NCBI GenBank assembly: GCA_012999515.1
Contig: JABEEB010000001.1
Coordinates: forward strand, 806,001-870,000
Direction of reading: 5' to 3'
Origin: Salifodinibacter halophilus
GTDB taxonomy: Bacteria > Pseudomonadota > Gammaproteobacteria > Nevskiales > Salinisphaeraceae
Length of the DNA: 64,000 bases
Under the pieces are notes generated by a model that worked only from the letters and a program-made list of their open reading frames with translations, had not been told where the DNA came from and searched no databases. This document shows positions 53,962 through 62,204 of this stretch, piece by piece (position 1 is the stretch's first letter; each line of letters starts with the position of its first letter). A program made the position numbers and the translations under genes.

Positions 53962-54735
53962 ATGACGCAAGACCGCCCTAGCATTGGTATTCCAGTCGAT
54001 GTCAAAACCTTCGGCGATGACACCATGCACGTCGTGGGGGAAAAATACATCGCGGCAGTGGCCCATGGCGCGGGCGCTAAACCTTTATTAGTGCCGGCGC
54101 TCGGGCAAGGCCCGGAGATGGCGTCACTTAACGACGTGATCGCACCGGAAACAATGCTCGATGGGCTGGACGGCCTATTTCTAACCGGCAGCCCCTCCAA
54201 CATGAAACCCAGCTTTTACGGCGACGACAGCGAAGGCGTTGCCCCATTCGACGAACAGCGAGATCGCACAACATTAGCGTTATTGCGGGCGGCACTTGCG
54301 CGTGACCTGCCCATTCTGGCGCTCTGCCGTGGCTTTCAGGAATTAAACGTCGCATGTGGCGGCACACTCTATACCGCCGTCCACGAACAAGCTGATTACA
54401 ACGATCACCGCGATGACCATGACCAACCGCGCGCCGAGCGTTACCAACCACGGCATCCGGTTACGCTGACTGAAAACGGGCTACTTACCCAGTTAGCAGG
54501 AACGCGACAGGTCGAAGTCAATTCACTGCACGGCCAAGGGGTCGCCCAGCTCGGGCCGTCACTCGCAGTCGAAGCGATTGCACCAGACGGGCTGATCGAA
54601 GCTGCGCGCCATCCAGATCGTTCTTTCGCCGTTGGCGTCCAGTGGCACCCTGAATGGCAGTTCGCCGACAACCCATTTTCCAAGGCACTGTTCACAGCAT
54701 TCGGCGACGCGGCACGTGCCGGCGTGCAGGGGTGA
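53962..54735 (+). CDS. puuD: Gamma-glutamyl-gamma-aminobutyrate hydrolase
   Basis: A 257-residue class I glutamine-amidotransferase-like hydrolase (peptidase C26). The nucleophile is C122 in LALCRGFQELNVACGG and the catalytic histidine is in VGVQWHPEWQ. GLFLTGSPSNMKPSFYG is the oxyanion region. It releases GABA and glutamate from gamma-glutamyl-GABA. The start at 53962 has GGAG seven bases upstream; an in-frame ATG at 53902 is unsupported and would place the operator inside the gene. It is convergent with gntR, 12 bases apart. Confidence 0.94.
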   Translation: MTQDRPSIGIPVDVKTFGDDTMHVVGEKYIAAVAHGAGAKPLLVPALGQGPEMASLNDVIAPETMLDGLDGLFLTGSPSNMKPSFYGDDSEGVAPFDEQRDRTTLALLRAALARDLPILALCRGFQELNVACGGTLYTAVHEQADYNDHRDDHDQPRAERYQPRHPVTLTENGLLTQLAGTRQVEVNSLHGQGVAQLGPSLAVEAIAPDGLIEAARHPDRSFAVGVQWHPEWQFADNPFSKALFTAFGDAARAGVQG

Positions 54736-54747
54736 TATCAGCAGGCA

Positions 54748-55455
54748 CTACATTTCGAGGCTTTGCCAATCAATTTCGATTAGCGCGCCCAAGCCTTCAC
54801 GCACATCGGCTTCAATCGCGAACTTTAGCGCGCGCGCATCATGGCGCTGGGCTGCCCGCAAGGCCTCGGCGTGCCGGTCGACAACGTAATCGACACCGGT
54901 TTGCTGCACGGCCAACCGCATGTACGGACTGAACTGCAGCCAAAGGCTATCGATAAGAGGTTTAAAAACACTCGACTGCTCTATACGGTAAAACGTGTAG
55001 TGGAACTCACGATTGCGGGCTAGATAAACATCGATATCGCGCGCGGCTATAGCCTCATCGACCTGTTCGTTGAGCCGCCAAAGGCGATACAAGCAATCAG
55101 CGTCGATGTAGGGCAACGCACGTTCGACGGCTATCGTTTCCAGCGTAATCCGGGCCATACAGATATCGTCGAGCTTGGCCCGCGTCATCTCAGGAACGCT
55201 AAAGCGCCGATTGTCATGCGCTTCTAACGCGCGTTCCGCAACGAGACGCTTCAGCGCTTCTCGAACCGGCGTCAAACTGACTTTCAGCATCGCTGCGATA
55301 CCGCGCAGCGTAATACTACGCCCCGGCAGAAAGCGCCCTCTGAGTATCGCCTCCTTTAACTGCCGGTAAACCCACTCCTGACGCGTGATCGTCGCCTCCG
55401 AGATCGGAAACGGCAACAGTTCCATTTCATTGTCGAGCGACGTATGTTCCGTCAT
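54748..55455 (-). CDS. GntR-family regulator, FadR/FCD subfamily
   Basis: A 235-residue regulator. The N-terminal winged helix has LKEAILRGRFLPGRSITLRGIAAMLKVSLTPVREALKRLVAERAL (residues about 33-77). The C-terminal helical FCD ligand domain has metal-binding histidine candidates (FHYTF near residue 152, VVDRHAEALRA near 200). It lies among the polyamine genes and is divergent from puuA copy 3. The repeated TGTGATCACA palindromes near its own promoter, at puuD/sad and at the pot operon make it the obvious candidate regulator of all three. The ligand is perhaps a polyamine or gamma-glutamyl intermediate (inference). Confidence 0.88.
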   Translation of the reverse strand: MTEHTSLDNEMELLPFPISEATITRQEWVYRQLKEAILRGRFLPGRSITLRGIAAMLKVSLTPVREALKRLVAERALEAHDNRRFSVPEMTRAKLDDICMARITLETIAVERALPYIDADCLYRLWRLNEQVDEAIAARDIDVYLARNREFHYTFYRIEQSSVFKPLIDSLWLQFSPYMRLAVQQTGVDYVVDRHAEALRAAQRHDARALKFAIEADVREGLGALIEIDWQSLEM

Positions 55456-55525
55456 CGATAGCGGCCTGTTCGTAAGTTATAAGTACAACTAAAGTACCAA
55501 TCACAGCGGGTTGGCACGAGTATAT

Positions 55526-55551
55526 TGTGATCACATCATGTAACACATGAT
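55526..55551. promoter_or_regulatory. Overlapping palindromes in the gntR/puuA promoter
   Basis: TGTGATCACA (55526-55535) is followed directly by ATCATGT-AAC-ACATGAT (55535-55551, 7-bp arms). The second overlaps the ATG at 55547, which argues that puuA may start further down at 55580. It is a candidate site for autoregulation of gntR and control of puuA-puuB. Confidence 0.6.
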
Positions 55552-56953
55552 CGCAATCCTCGCCGGAGCCGACTCGGTAATGACGCCAGAACCAGTAGAC
55601 AAAGCCAACCCTTCGACAGTGACATACGCACTGGCGGGGAACGAACCTGCCGAGTTCATCGAGGCCTTCATCGTCGATATAAATGGCATTGCACGCGGTA
55701 AGCGTGTGCCGATGACGGCGCTCGATCGGCTTTATGAGAAAGGACTTTGCTTGCCTGCCTCGACCGCACTGCTGGATATCTGGGGTAGCGAAGTAGAAGA
55801 CACCGGTTTGGTTCTAGAAACCGGCGACGCCGATCACATTTGCTGGCCAGTTCTAGACAAGGTGTGGCCACAGCCGTGGAGCCAAAGGTCCGGCGGGCAG
55901 TTGCTGATGCAAATGCATGCCAATGATGGCACGCCTTTTGCCGGTGATCCACGAGTCGTTCTGAACACCGTGCTGGAACGTCTGAATGCCCGCGGTTTGC
56001 ATCCTGTCATCGCGATAGAGCTCGAATTCCGGCTGCTCGAAGCCGAGCTCGACAGCACTGGTGTGCCGACGCCGGCGAAGGCATCGACAGGGCTCGGACA
56101 GCCATCGCAATTATACGGTCTTGAAGAACTAGAACGTCTGGATCCGGTCTTTGCCGACATCCAACAGGCCTGCAGCGCGCAAGGACTACCCATCGATACT
56201 TTGATCGCCGAGCAGAGCGAAGGCCAATACGAGATCAACCTGGAACATGTGGACGATGCCATGCAGGCCGCTGACCAGGCACTTTTATTAAAACGCACGA
56301 TCAAGGCCTGCGCCCATCAACATGGCTTGGCAGCAAGTTTCATGGCCAAACCGTTCGGGATGTCGGCCGGCAACGGGATGCATGTCCACATCAGCGTTCT
56401 GGACGACAACCAGGACAACGTTTTCAGCAAAGATAGTGAGCCTACCGAGTGTCTCATGCAATCCGTGGCTGGATTGCTTAACACCATGGCCGACGCCACC
56501 GCTTTATTTGCGCCACATGCCAACTCTTACCGACGTTTTCAGGCAGGCAGCCATGTCCCAATGGCACCGAGCTGGGGATGGGATAATCGTACGACAGCAC
56601 TTCGACTGCCATTGGCTACACCTGCAGCGACTCGTATTGAACACCGAGTCGCGGGCGCCGATGCCAATCCCTACCTAGTATTGGCCGCTGTGCTCGCGGG
56701 GATTGAACACGGCTTAGACCATGGTGCGCTCCCGTCCCCCGAAACCCATGGCAATGCCTACGACCAGCATGCGCCGTCCTTACCCGATGACTGGAGTGTC
56801 GCATTGGCACGCTTCGAACAATCAGCATTCATTACCGACTATATCGGCGCTACTTACCAGAGCTGGTTTGCAGCCTGCAAACGCCAGGAACGCGACCAAC
56901 TCAAGTGTGAAGTTCCAACCAGCGAATACGCCGCTTATCTACAAACCGTGTAA
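55547..56953 (+). CDS. puuA: Glutamine synthetase-family gamma-glutamylputrescine synthetase, copy 3
   Basis: A 468-residue GS-fold ligase (457 if translated from 55580). Motifs present are VIAIELEFRLLEAE, EQSEGQYEINLEHVDD, FMAKPFGMSAGNGMHVHIS, WGWDNRTTALRLP and EHRVAGADANPYLVLA. It is the closest intact relative of the broken copy at 37091-38085. It glutamylates putrescine or a related amine. The next gene, 77 bases on, is puuB copy 3, so the pair is probably co-transcribed under the operator at 55526. Either start is possible; 55547 lies within a palindrome and has no ribosome-binding site. Confidence 0.92.
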   Translation: MIAILAGADSVMTPEPVDKANPSTVTYALAGNEPAEFIEAFIVDINGIARGKRVPMTALDRLYEKGLCLPASTALLDIWGSEVEDTGLVLETGDADHICWPVLDKVWPQPWSQRSGGQLLMQMHANDGTPFAGDPRVVLNTVLERLNARGLHPVIAIELEFRLLEAELDSTGVPTPAKASTGLGQPSQLYGLEELERLDPVFADIQQACSAQGLPIDTLIAEQSEGQYEINLEHVDDAMQAADQALLLKRTIKACAHQHGLAASFMAKPFGMSAGNGMHVHISVLDDNQDNVFSKDSEPTECLMQSVAGLLNTMADATALFAPHANSYRRFQAGSHVPMAPSWGWDNRTTALRLPLATPAATRIEHRVAGADANPYLVLAAVLAGIEHGLDHGALPSPETHGNAYDQHAPSLPDDWSVALARFEQSAFITDYIGATYQSWFAACKRQERDQLKCEVPTSEYAAYLQTV

Positions 56954-57030
56954 ATAACCACGCCCTAAACGCCACCCCCATCAAACCAATTCCAACACCT
57001 CGAACACGTCCAAGCATCACGAGAAAACCA

Positions 57031-58314
57031 ATGTCCCGTGAATCCCACGCCGATTCCTACTACGCAGCAACTGCCCATCCCGCGCCCGAGCGCCCACCGC
57101 TCAACACCCGCAAACATGCCGATGTTTGCGTGATCGGTGCTGGTTTTTCTGGGGTAGCCACCGCGCTGTCGCTGACCGAGCGCGGCTATCGAGTCATCGT
57201 GCTAGAGGCCGCCCGGGTCGGTTGGGGCGCGAGCGGACGTAACGGCGGGCAAATAGTCAATGGTTACAGCCGCGATCTCGACGAAGTCGAAAAACACTAT
57301 GGCGAAAACGCGGCGCGCACGCTCGGTGCCATGGCTTTCGAGGGCAGCCAAATCATCCGTCAACGCGTAGCGGACTACGCCATTGACTGCGATCTACACG
57401 ATGGCGGCGTATTCGCCGCACTAAACCGCAAGCAACTCGACGGTTTAAAAAAACGACATGCTGACTGGCAACGCCACGGGCACAGTGAACTCGAGTTACT
57501 GGATTCGGACACCATCCGTCGGCATGCAAACACCGATTTATATGTCGGCGGGCTGCTGGATAAGGCCGGTGGGCATCTGCATCCACTCAATTTAGTGCTT
57601 GGCGAAGCGGCGGCCCTAGAAGCCCAGGGTGGCATTATTCATGAGCATTCGCCTGTCACCCACATTGAATCCGGTAAACGGCCAACGGTTCATACCGACG
57701 ACGGCGCGGTCCAAGCTGACTACGTCGTAGCCTGCGGCAATGCTTATCTGGGCAACACCGTACCGTCCTTGCGCGCTCGAACCATGCCGGTATCGACGCA
57801 GGTCGTGGCCACCGCCCCCTTAGATCAATCGACAGTTGACCGGCTCATGCCGGCGGGTACCTGCATCGAAGATTGCAACTACATGCTCGACTATTACCGC
57901 ATGAGCGCCGATCACAGGCTTCTATTCGGAGGCGGCACGGTCTACGGCGGCACCACGCCGGCCAATATCGAGGCCAAGTTGCGCCCCCACTTGGCGCGCA
58001 CCTTCCCCGAATTGGCCGATGTCGATTTCGACTACGCCTGGAGCGGCAACTTCGCATTGACGTTGACACGCATCCCGGATCTGGGCCGGATCGATGAGCA
58101 CATCTATTTTACGCACGGCTACAGCGGCCACGGGGTGACCACGAGCCACCTGGCCGGCCAGCTCATCGCGGAAGCAATCAGCGGTTCACCCGAACGCTTC
58201 GAAACCTTCTCCGCACTCCGCAACATCCCATTTCCCGGCGGCCGATCACTTCGTGTGCCACTAACTGTACTCGGCTCTTGGTATTACCAAGCGCGGGAAA
58301 AACTCGGGCTATAG
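57031..58314 (+). CDS. puuB: FAD-dependent gamma-glutamylputrescine oxidoreductase (PuuB-like), copy 3
   Basis: A 427-residue DAO-family flavoprotein with VCVIGAGFSGVATALSLTERGY, VGWGASGRNGGQIVNGYSRD and YFTHGYSGHGVTTSH. These match copy 1 (38095-39384) motif for motif. The N-terminal SYYAATA segment is shared with copy 1 (SYYTATI), and copy 2 is more distant there. It acts directly after PuuA copy 3. The intergenic stretch before it is short and A/C-rich, without a visible terminator. Confidence 0.92.
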   Translation: MSRESHADSYYAATAHPAPERPPLNTRKHADVCVIGAGFSGVATALSLTERGYRVIVLEAARVGWGASGRNGGQIVNGYSRDLDEVEKHYGENAARTLGAMAFEGSQIIRQRVADYAIDCDLHDGGVFAALNRKQLDGLKKRHADWQRHGHSELELLDSDTIRRHANTDLYVGGLLDKAGGHLHPLNLVLGEAAALEAQGGIIHEHSPVTHIESGKRPTVHTDDGAVQADYVVACGNAYLGNTVPSLRARTMPVSTQVVATAPLDQSTVDRLMPAGTCIEDCNYMLDYYRMSADHRLLFGGGTVYGGTTPANIEAKLRPHLARTFPELADVDFDYAWSGNFALTLTRIPDLGRIDEHIYFTHGYSGHGVTTSHLAGQLIAEAISGSPERFETFSALRNIPFPGGRSLRVPLTVLGSWYYQAREKLGL

Positions 58315-58475
58315 CGCCTTGCTCACCGCATCCGGGTTTTAAACACATTTATGCAATGACGGCAGCACTCAGTAGCAATAACCAGTTGTGAATAAGACTT
58401 GGTATGCCGTGCACTTTACGGCAATTGACCTTGTACCGGTGACAAAAGTTTCGTACAGGCGAGGAGATACTTGGA

Positions 58476-60077
58476 ATGCACGGTGGCCATGCTCACAGCA
58501 TTTTGATTCTTACGGTTTTAGCCGTTTATATGCTCGTCATACTGGCCATCGGCTGGTATGCCTCACGCAAAGTCCATAACAGCAGCGATTACGTCGTCGC
58601 CGGTCGCCGGCTGGGCTTCGGCCTTGGCACAGGCGCCTTGATCGCAACCTGGTTTGGTGCCGGCACAGTCATGGGCGGCGCTGGCAATGCGTATATCTTC
58701 GGTAACCAAGGTGTCATTTTCGATCCTTGGGGCGCCGGCGCTTGTCTCATCATTGTCGGCTTTTTCTTCGGCCGACTGTTACGGCGTGGGCGTTATATCT
58801 CTCTAGCCGATTTGTACACCAGTCGCTACGGCAAAGGCATGGGGATCCTATCCATGGTTTCCATGGTAATTGCCGAGATGGGCTGGACCGGCGCCATGCT
58901 GGTGGGCTTTGGCAGCATCATCCATTACTTTACTGGTCTGTCATTAGCCTGGGGCATCGGTGTTTCGACCGTGGTGATGGTCACCTACACCATGAAGGGC
59001 GGCATGTGGGCCGTCACCCTGACCGATTCGCTTCAGTTGCTTGTTTTGTTTGTCGGACTGATCGCCATGCTGATTGTCGGCGTGCCACAACTCGGCGGCT
59101 GGTCCCATCTATTCGGCGCCAACGGGGCACAGAGCAACATGATGAATTTCCCGCACTGGTCATGGCTGCCCCACGGCACAGACGGTTTTATGGGCTATAC
59201 CGGTTTGACTGGCTGGGTCTACTGGGTAGGTGCCTGGATAACGATCGGATTTGGCTCTATTCCGGCTCAAAATCTGACCCAGCGAGTGTTAGCCGCGCGT
59301 GATGAACGCACGACGGTGGGCATCAGTATCGTCGGTGGCGTGATCTATATTCTCATGGGGCTGATTCCAGTATCGATGGCGATGCTTTATTTCCAATCCC
59401 ATCCCGGTCTTACGATTCAGGAGGCAAGTAACGAGCTTCTATTATTGATGGCCTCCAATTATCTGACTGCCACATTACTCGCCCTCTTTGTGTGCGCACT
59501 GGTCGCTGCCTTGATGTCGAGCGCCGCAGGGGCGGTTCTAGCCGCATCGACACTCATCGGCGACAACGGCTACCGCCTATTGACGGGGAAACAATCCAAC
59601 GAATCGACGCTCAAGATCACCCGCTACGCCATTCCGGTCGTCACTGGCGTTTCACTCTGGCTGGCGCTGGATTTCAAGACTATCTACCATCTGATGGTTA
59701 TCGCCTGGTCGATACTTCTCGTGTCATTGTTTGCCAGCTACGTGGCGGCATTTTTCTGGTGGCGCGCCAACGAAACGGGGGCAATCGCCGGTTTCATTGT
59801 CGGTTTTGCCACTTGGATCGGATGCTATTACTGGTACTTGCCGATCACGTCGGCCGCCAATACGGACGTGGGGCACGGTGCCGGCAGCGGCGTATATTTC
59901 CAGTGGGCGATGTGGGATGCACTTTACATCGCCTCAGTTTGGGGGCTGGTCGGTTCGATTGTCTGTCTCGTGGTCGTGTCATTGGCGACCCAGCGCATCA
60001 ATAAACCGAAACCACTAGTCGATATAGACGGCAATCCGATGCGTAAAGCCGGCTGGTTCGGCATCAGCAGCCGTTGA
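58476..60077 (+). CDS. Sodium:solute symporter (SSS family)
   Basis: A 533-residue membrane protein of the SSS/PutP superfamily with about 13 helices. The N-terminal signature is SSDYVVAGRRLGFGLGTGALIATWFGAGT, followed by RYISLADLYTSRYGKGMG in the loop. IPAQNLTQRVLAARDERT and ALMSSAAGAVLAASTLIGDN hold the sodium-site helix residues. GAGGAG lies nine bases before the ATG. Being between puuB and agmatinase, it may import agmatine or another amine, but SSS substrates cannot be read from sequence. Confidence 0.9.
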   Translation: MHGGHAHSILILTVLAVYMLVILAIGWYASRKVHNSSDYVVAGRRLGFGLGTGALIATWFGAGTVMGGAGNAYIFGNQGVIFDPWGAGACLIIVGFFFGRLLRRGRYISLADLYTSRYGKGMGILSMVSMVIAEMGWTGAMLVGFGSIIHYFTGLSLAWGIGVSTVVMVTYTMKGGMWAVTLTDSLQLLVLFVGLIAMLIVGVPQLGGWSHLFGANGAQSNMMNFPHWSWLPHGTDGFMGYTGLTGWVYWVGAWITIGFGSIPAQNLTQRVLAARDERTTVGISIVGGVIYILMGLIPVSMAMLYFQSHPGLTIQEASNELLLLMASNYLTATLLALFVCALVAALMSSAAGAVLAASTLIGDNGYRLLTGKQSNESTLKITRYAIPVVTGVSLWLALDFKTIYHLMVIAWSILLVSLFASYVAAFFWWRANETGAIAGFIVGFATWIGCYYWYLPITSAANTDVGHGAGSGVYFQWAMWDALYIASVWGLVGSIVCLVVVSLATQRINKPKPLVDIDGNPMRKAGWFGISSR

Positions 60078-60152
60078 GGCAAAATGATGCCGTTCACGCC
60101 GCAAACCAACTACCGCGCGCCCGATCCATTATCGAGCACAAAAGGTTGAACC

Positions 60153-61100
60153 ATGTCAGAACTTGACGGCGACCAAGCTTTTCGCGCCAACAGCCTCTAC
60201 GGCCGTCAGCCCGAGTTGACTTACAGCGGTGCACTTAGTTTTCTCCGCCGGCGCTATACCCGCGAGCTCGGAGAAGCCGAGGTGGCCGTCAATGGTGTGC
60301 CTTTTGATGCGTCGACGAGCAACCGGCCCGGTGCCCGTTTCGGCCCGCGGGCCATCCGCGAAGCTTCGACCCAACTGGCCGAGCTGCCCGCCTTCCCCTG
60401 GGGATTCGATCCGTTCGATGAAATCGCGGTAAGTGACTATGGCGACTGCTTTCTCGATTTTGGTTACCCCGAACAGATCGTGCCAACCATCGAGGCCCAC
60501 GCCACACATATTCTGCAAAGTGGCGCCTCGATGCTGACGTTGGGCGGCGACCATCTGGTGACATATCCACTGTTACGTGCGCATGCGGCCGTTCACGGGC
60601 CATTAGCACTACTGCAATTCGACGCACATCCGGATACCTGGCCGGATGAGCCCGGCCGGCTGGATCACGGCACAATGCTGACCCGGGCAATCGATGAAGG
60701 CATCATCGACCCCGAGCGCTCGGTCCAGATCGGCATCCGAACCCATAGCACACCGCGCGGATTCACCGTCCTCGATGCCCCCTGGGTTCACCGACATGGT
60801 GTCGACGCGGTTATCGAACGCGTGCATTCGGTCATCGGTCACGACCCGACTTATCTGACCTTCGATATCGACTGCCTGGATCCGGCATTCGCCCCCGGAA
60901 CCGGCACGCCGGTTGCCGGTGGTTTATCGAGCGCACAGGCGCTTGCCATCCTGCGTGGGCTGGGCGGACTAACTTTCGCCGGCATGGATGTAATGGAAGT
61001 CGCCCCCGCTTACGACCATTCCGAAATCACAGCCATCGCCGCAGCGACAGTTGCTCACGATTATCTTTGTTTACTGGCCGAAAAACGCCGTTCTGCGTAG
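60153..61100 (+). CDS. speB: Agmatinase (agmatine ureohydrolase)
   Basis: A 315-residue ureohydrolase of the arginase fold. All dimanganese ligands are present: H134 (GGDHLVTYP), D157, H159 and D161 (FDAHPDTW), and D238 and D240 (TFDIDCLDP). MDVMEVAPAYDHSEIT is the C-terminal family signature. It converts agmatine to putrescine and urea, so it supplies the Puu pathway. Guanidinobutyrase activity is an alternative. It lies 75 bases after the symporter and ends against the convergent moeB gene with no gap. Confidence 0.93.
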   Translation: MSELDGDQAFRANSLYGRQPELTYSGALSFLRRRYTRELGEAEVAVNGVPFDASTSNRPGARFGPRAIREASTQLAELPAFPWGFDPFDEIAVSDYGDCFLDFGYPEQIVPTIEAHATHILQSGASMLTLGGDHLVTYPLLRAHAAVHGPLALLQFDAHPDTWPDEPGRLDHGTMLTRAIDEGIIDPERSVQIGIRTHSTPRGFTVLDAPWVHRHGVDAVIERVHSVIGHDPTYLTFDIDCLDPAFAPGTGTPVAGGLSSAQALAILRGLGGLTFAGMDVMEVAPAYDHSEITAIAAATVAHDYLCLLAEKRRSA

Positions 61101-62204
61101 CTAGCCGCAGGTGTCGCAGTTGCTACCCGCGGGGAGAGTGATCGTTCGCCAATGTTGGCGTTTGGTATCGAGGGCGAGGATACGGCCCGCTAAGGTATCG
61201 GGCTCACCGGCTAGGTGTTTGAGTGCTTCGACGGCCTGCAGTGTACCGACCACACCCGGCACCGCGCCGAGGACACCGGCATCGGCACAACTCGGAGCAG
61301 CTTCAGCCGGTGGCATTTCTGGGAACAGGCAGCGGTAACAGGGCTGGCCGCCTGCCGGGAACAGGCCAACCTGGCCATCGAAACGCTCCACGGCGCCAAA
61401 TATCAAAGGAATGTCGGCTGCCACGCAGGCATCGTTTATGGCGAAACGGGCATCGAAGTTGTCAGAGCCGTCGACAACCAGATCGTAACCAGCAACGAGC
61501 TCAGGCGCGGTTTCGGGCGTGACGCGTTGTTCGATCGGCTCGATGTGGATCGACGGATTGAGCGCGGCGAGCGTGTCTCGGGCCGAACGGGCCTTGGATT
61601 CGCCGACAGCGGCATCTCGGTGGACAATCTGGCGGTGCAGGTTCGAACGCTCGAGGATATCGTGGTCCACGATACCGATATGGCCAACACCGGCCGCAGC
61701 AAGGTAGAAACCCACTGGTGAGCCAAGCCCACCCGCGCCGATAATGAGCACGCGTGCGGCCGCCAGTTTCGCCTGACCGCCTTCGCCGATTTCCGGCAGC
61801 GTGATCTGGCGGGCGTAGCGGGCGCGATCGGCGGTGTCGAGTGTAGCCGGTGTTTCGAACGGCAACCCAGCCTGTTTCCAGGCATCGAAGCCACCGTCAA
61901 CCGAATATGTGTCGGTATAGCCAAGCCGGCGTAGTTCGTCTGCGGCCAGTAACGAACGTGCGCCGGAGGCGCACATCAGCAGAATCGTGCGCTCGCTCGC
62001 TATGTCGTTCTGGTCCAGACGCATCTCCAGAAAACCACGGCCATAGCGGGCAGCTTCAACCGGCGTCCCCTGTGCGATCTCATCAGCTTCGCGGATATCA
62101 ACCAATAGCGCGCCATCGTTGACCAGCTCGACGGCACGTCTGGCGGGCACCGGTGGCAAACGCTCACGCAGCTCGGCCAGTGTTTTGCCCAGCGGTCCAC
62201 TCAT
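61101..62204 (-). CDS. moeB: Molybdopterin-synthase adenylyltransferase with N-terminal rhodanese domain
   Basis: A 367-residue fusion. Residues about 15-115 form a rhodanese-like domain with the active cysteine in LMCASGARS. Residues about 125-367 form the E1-like ThiF/MoeB domain. That domain has GAGGLGSPVGFYLAAAGVGHIGIVD (ATP site), RSNLHRQ, the aspartate in VVDGSDNFDARF, and zinc cysteines in CYRC and CDTC near the end. It adenylates a small sulfur-carrier protein (MoaD/ThiS-like), and the rhodanese may deliver the sulfur. It overlaps rmuC by four bases (ATGA at 62201-62204). Confidence 0.92.
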   Translation of the reverse strand: MSGPLGKTLAELRERLPPVPARRAVELVNDGALLVDIREADEIAQGTPVEAARYGRGFLEMRLDQNDIASERTILLMCASGARSLLAADELRRLGYTDTYSVDGGFDAWKQAGLPFETPATLDTADRARYARQITLPEIGEGGQAKLAAARVLIIGAGGLGSPVGFYLAAAGVGHIGIVDHDILERSNLHRQIVHRDAAVGESKARSARDTLAALNPSIHIEPIEQRVTPETAPELVAGYDLVVDGSDNFDARFAINDACVAADIPLIFGAVERFDGQVGLFPAGGQPCYRCLFPEMPPAEAAPSCADAGVLGAVPGVVGTLQAVEALKHLAGEPDTLAGRILALDTKRQHWRTITLPAGSNCDTCG

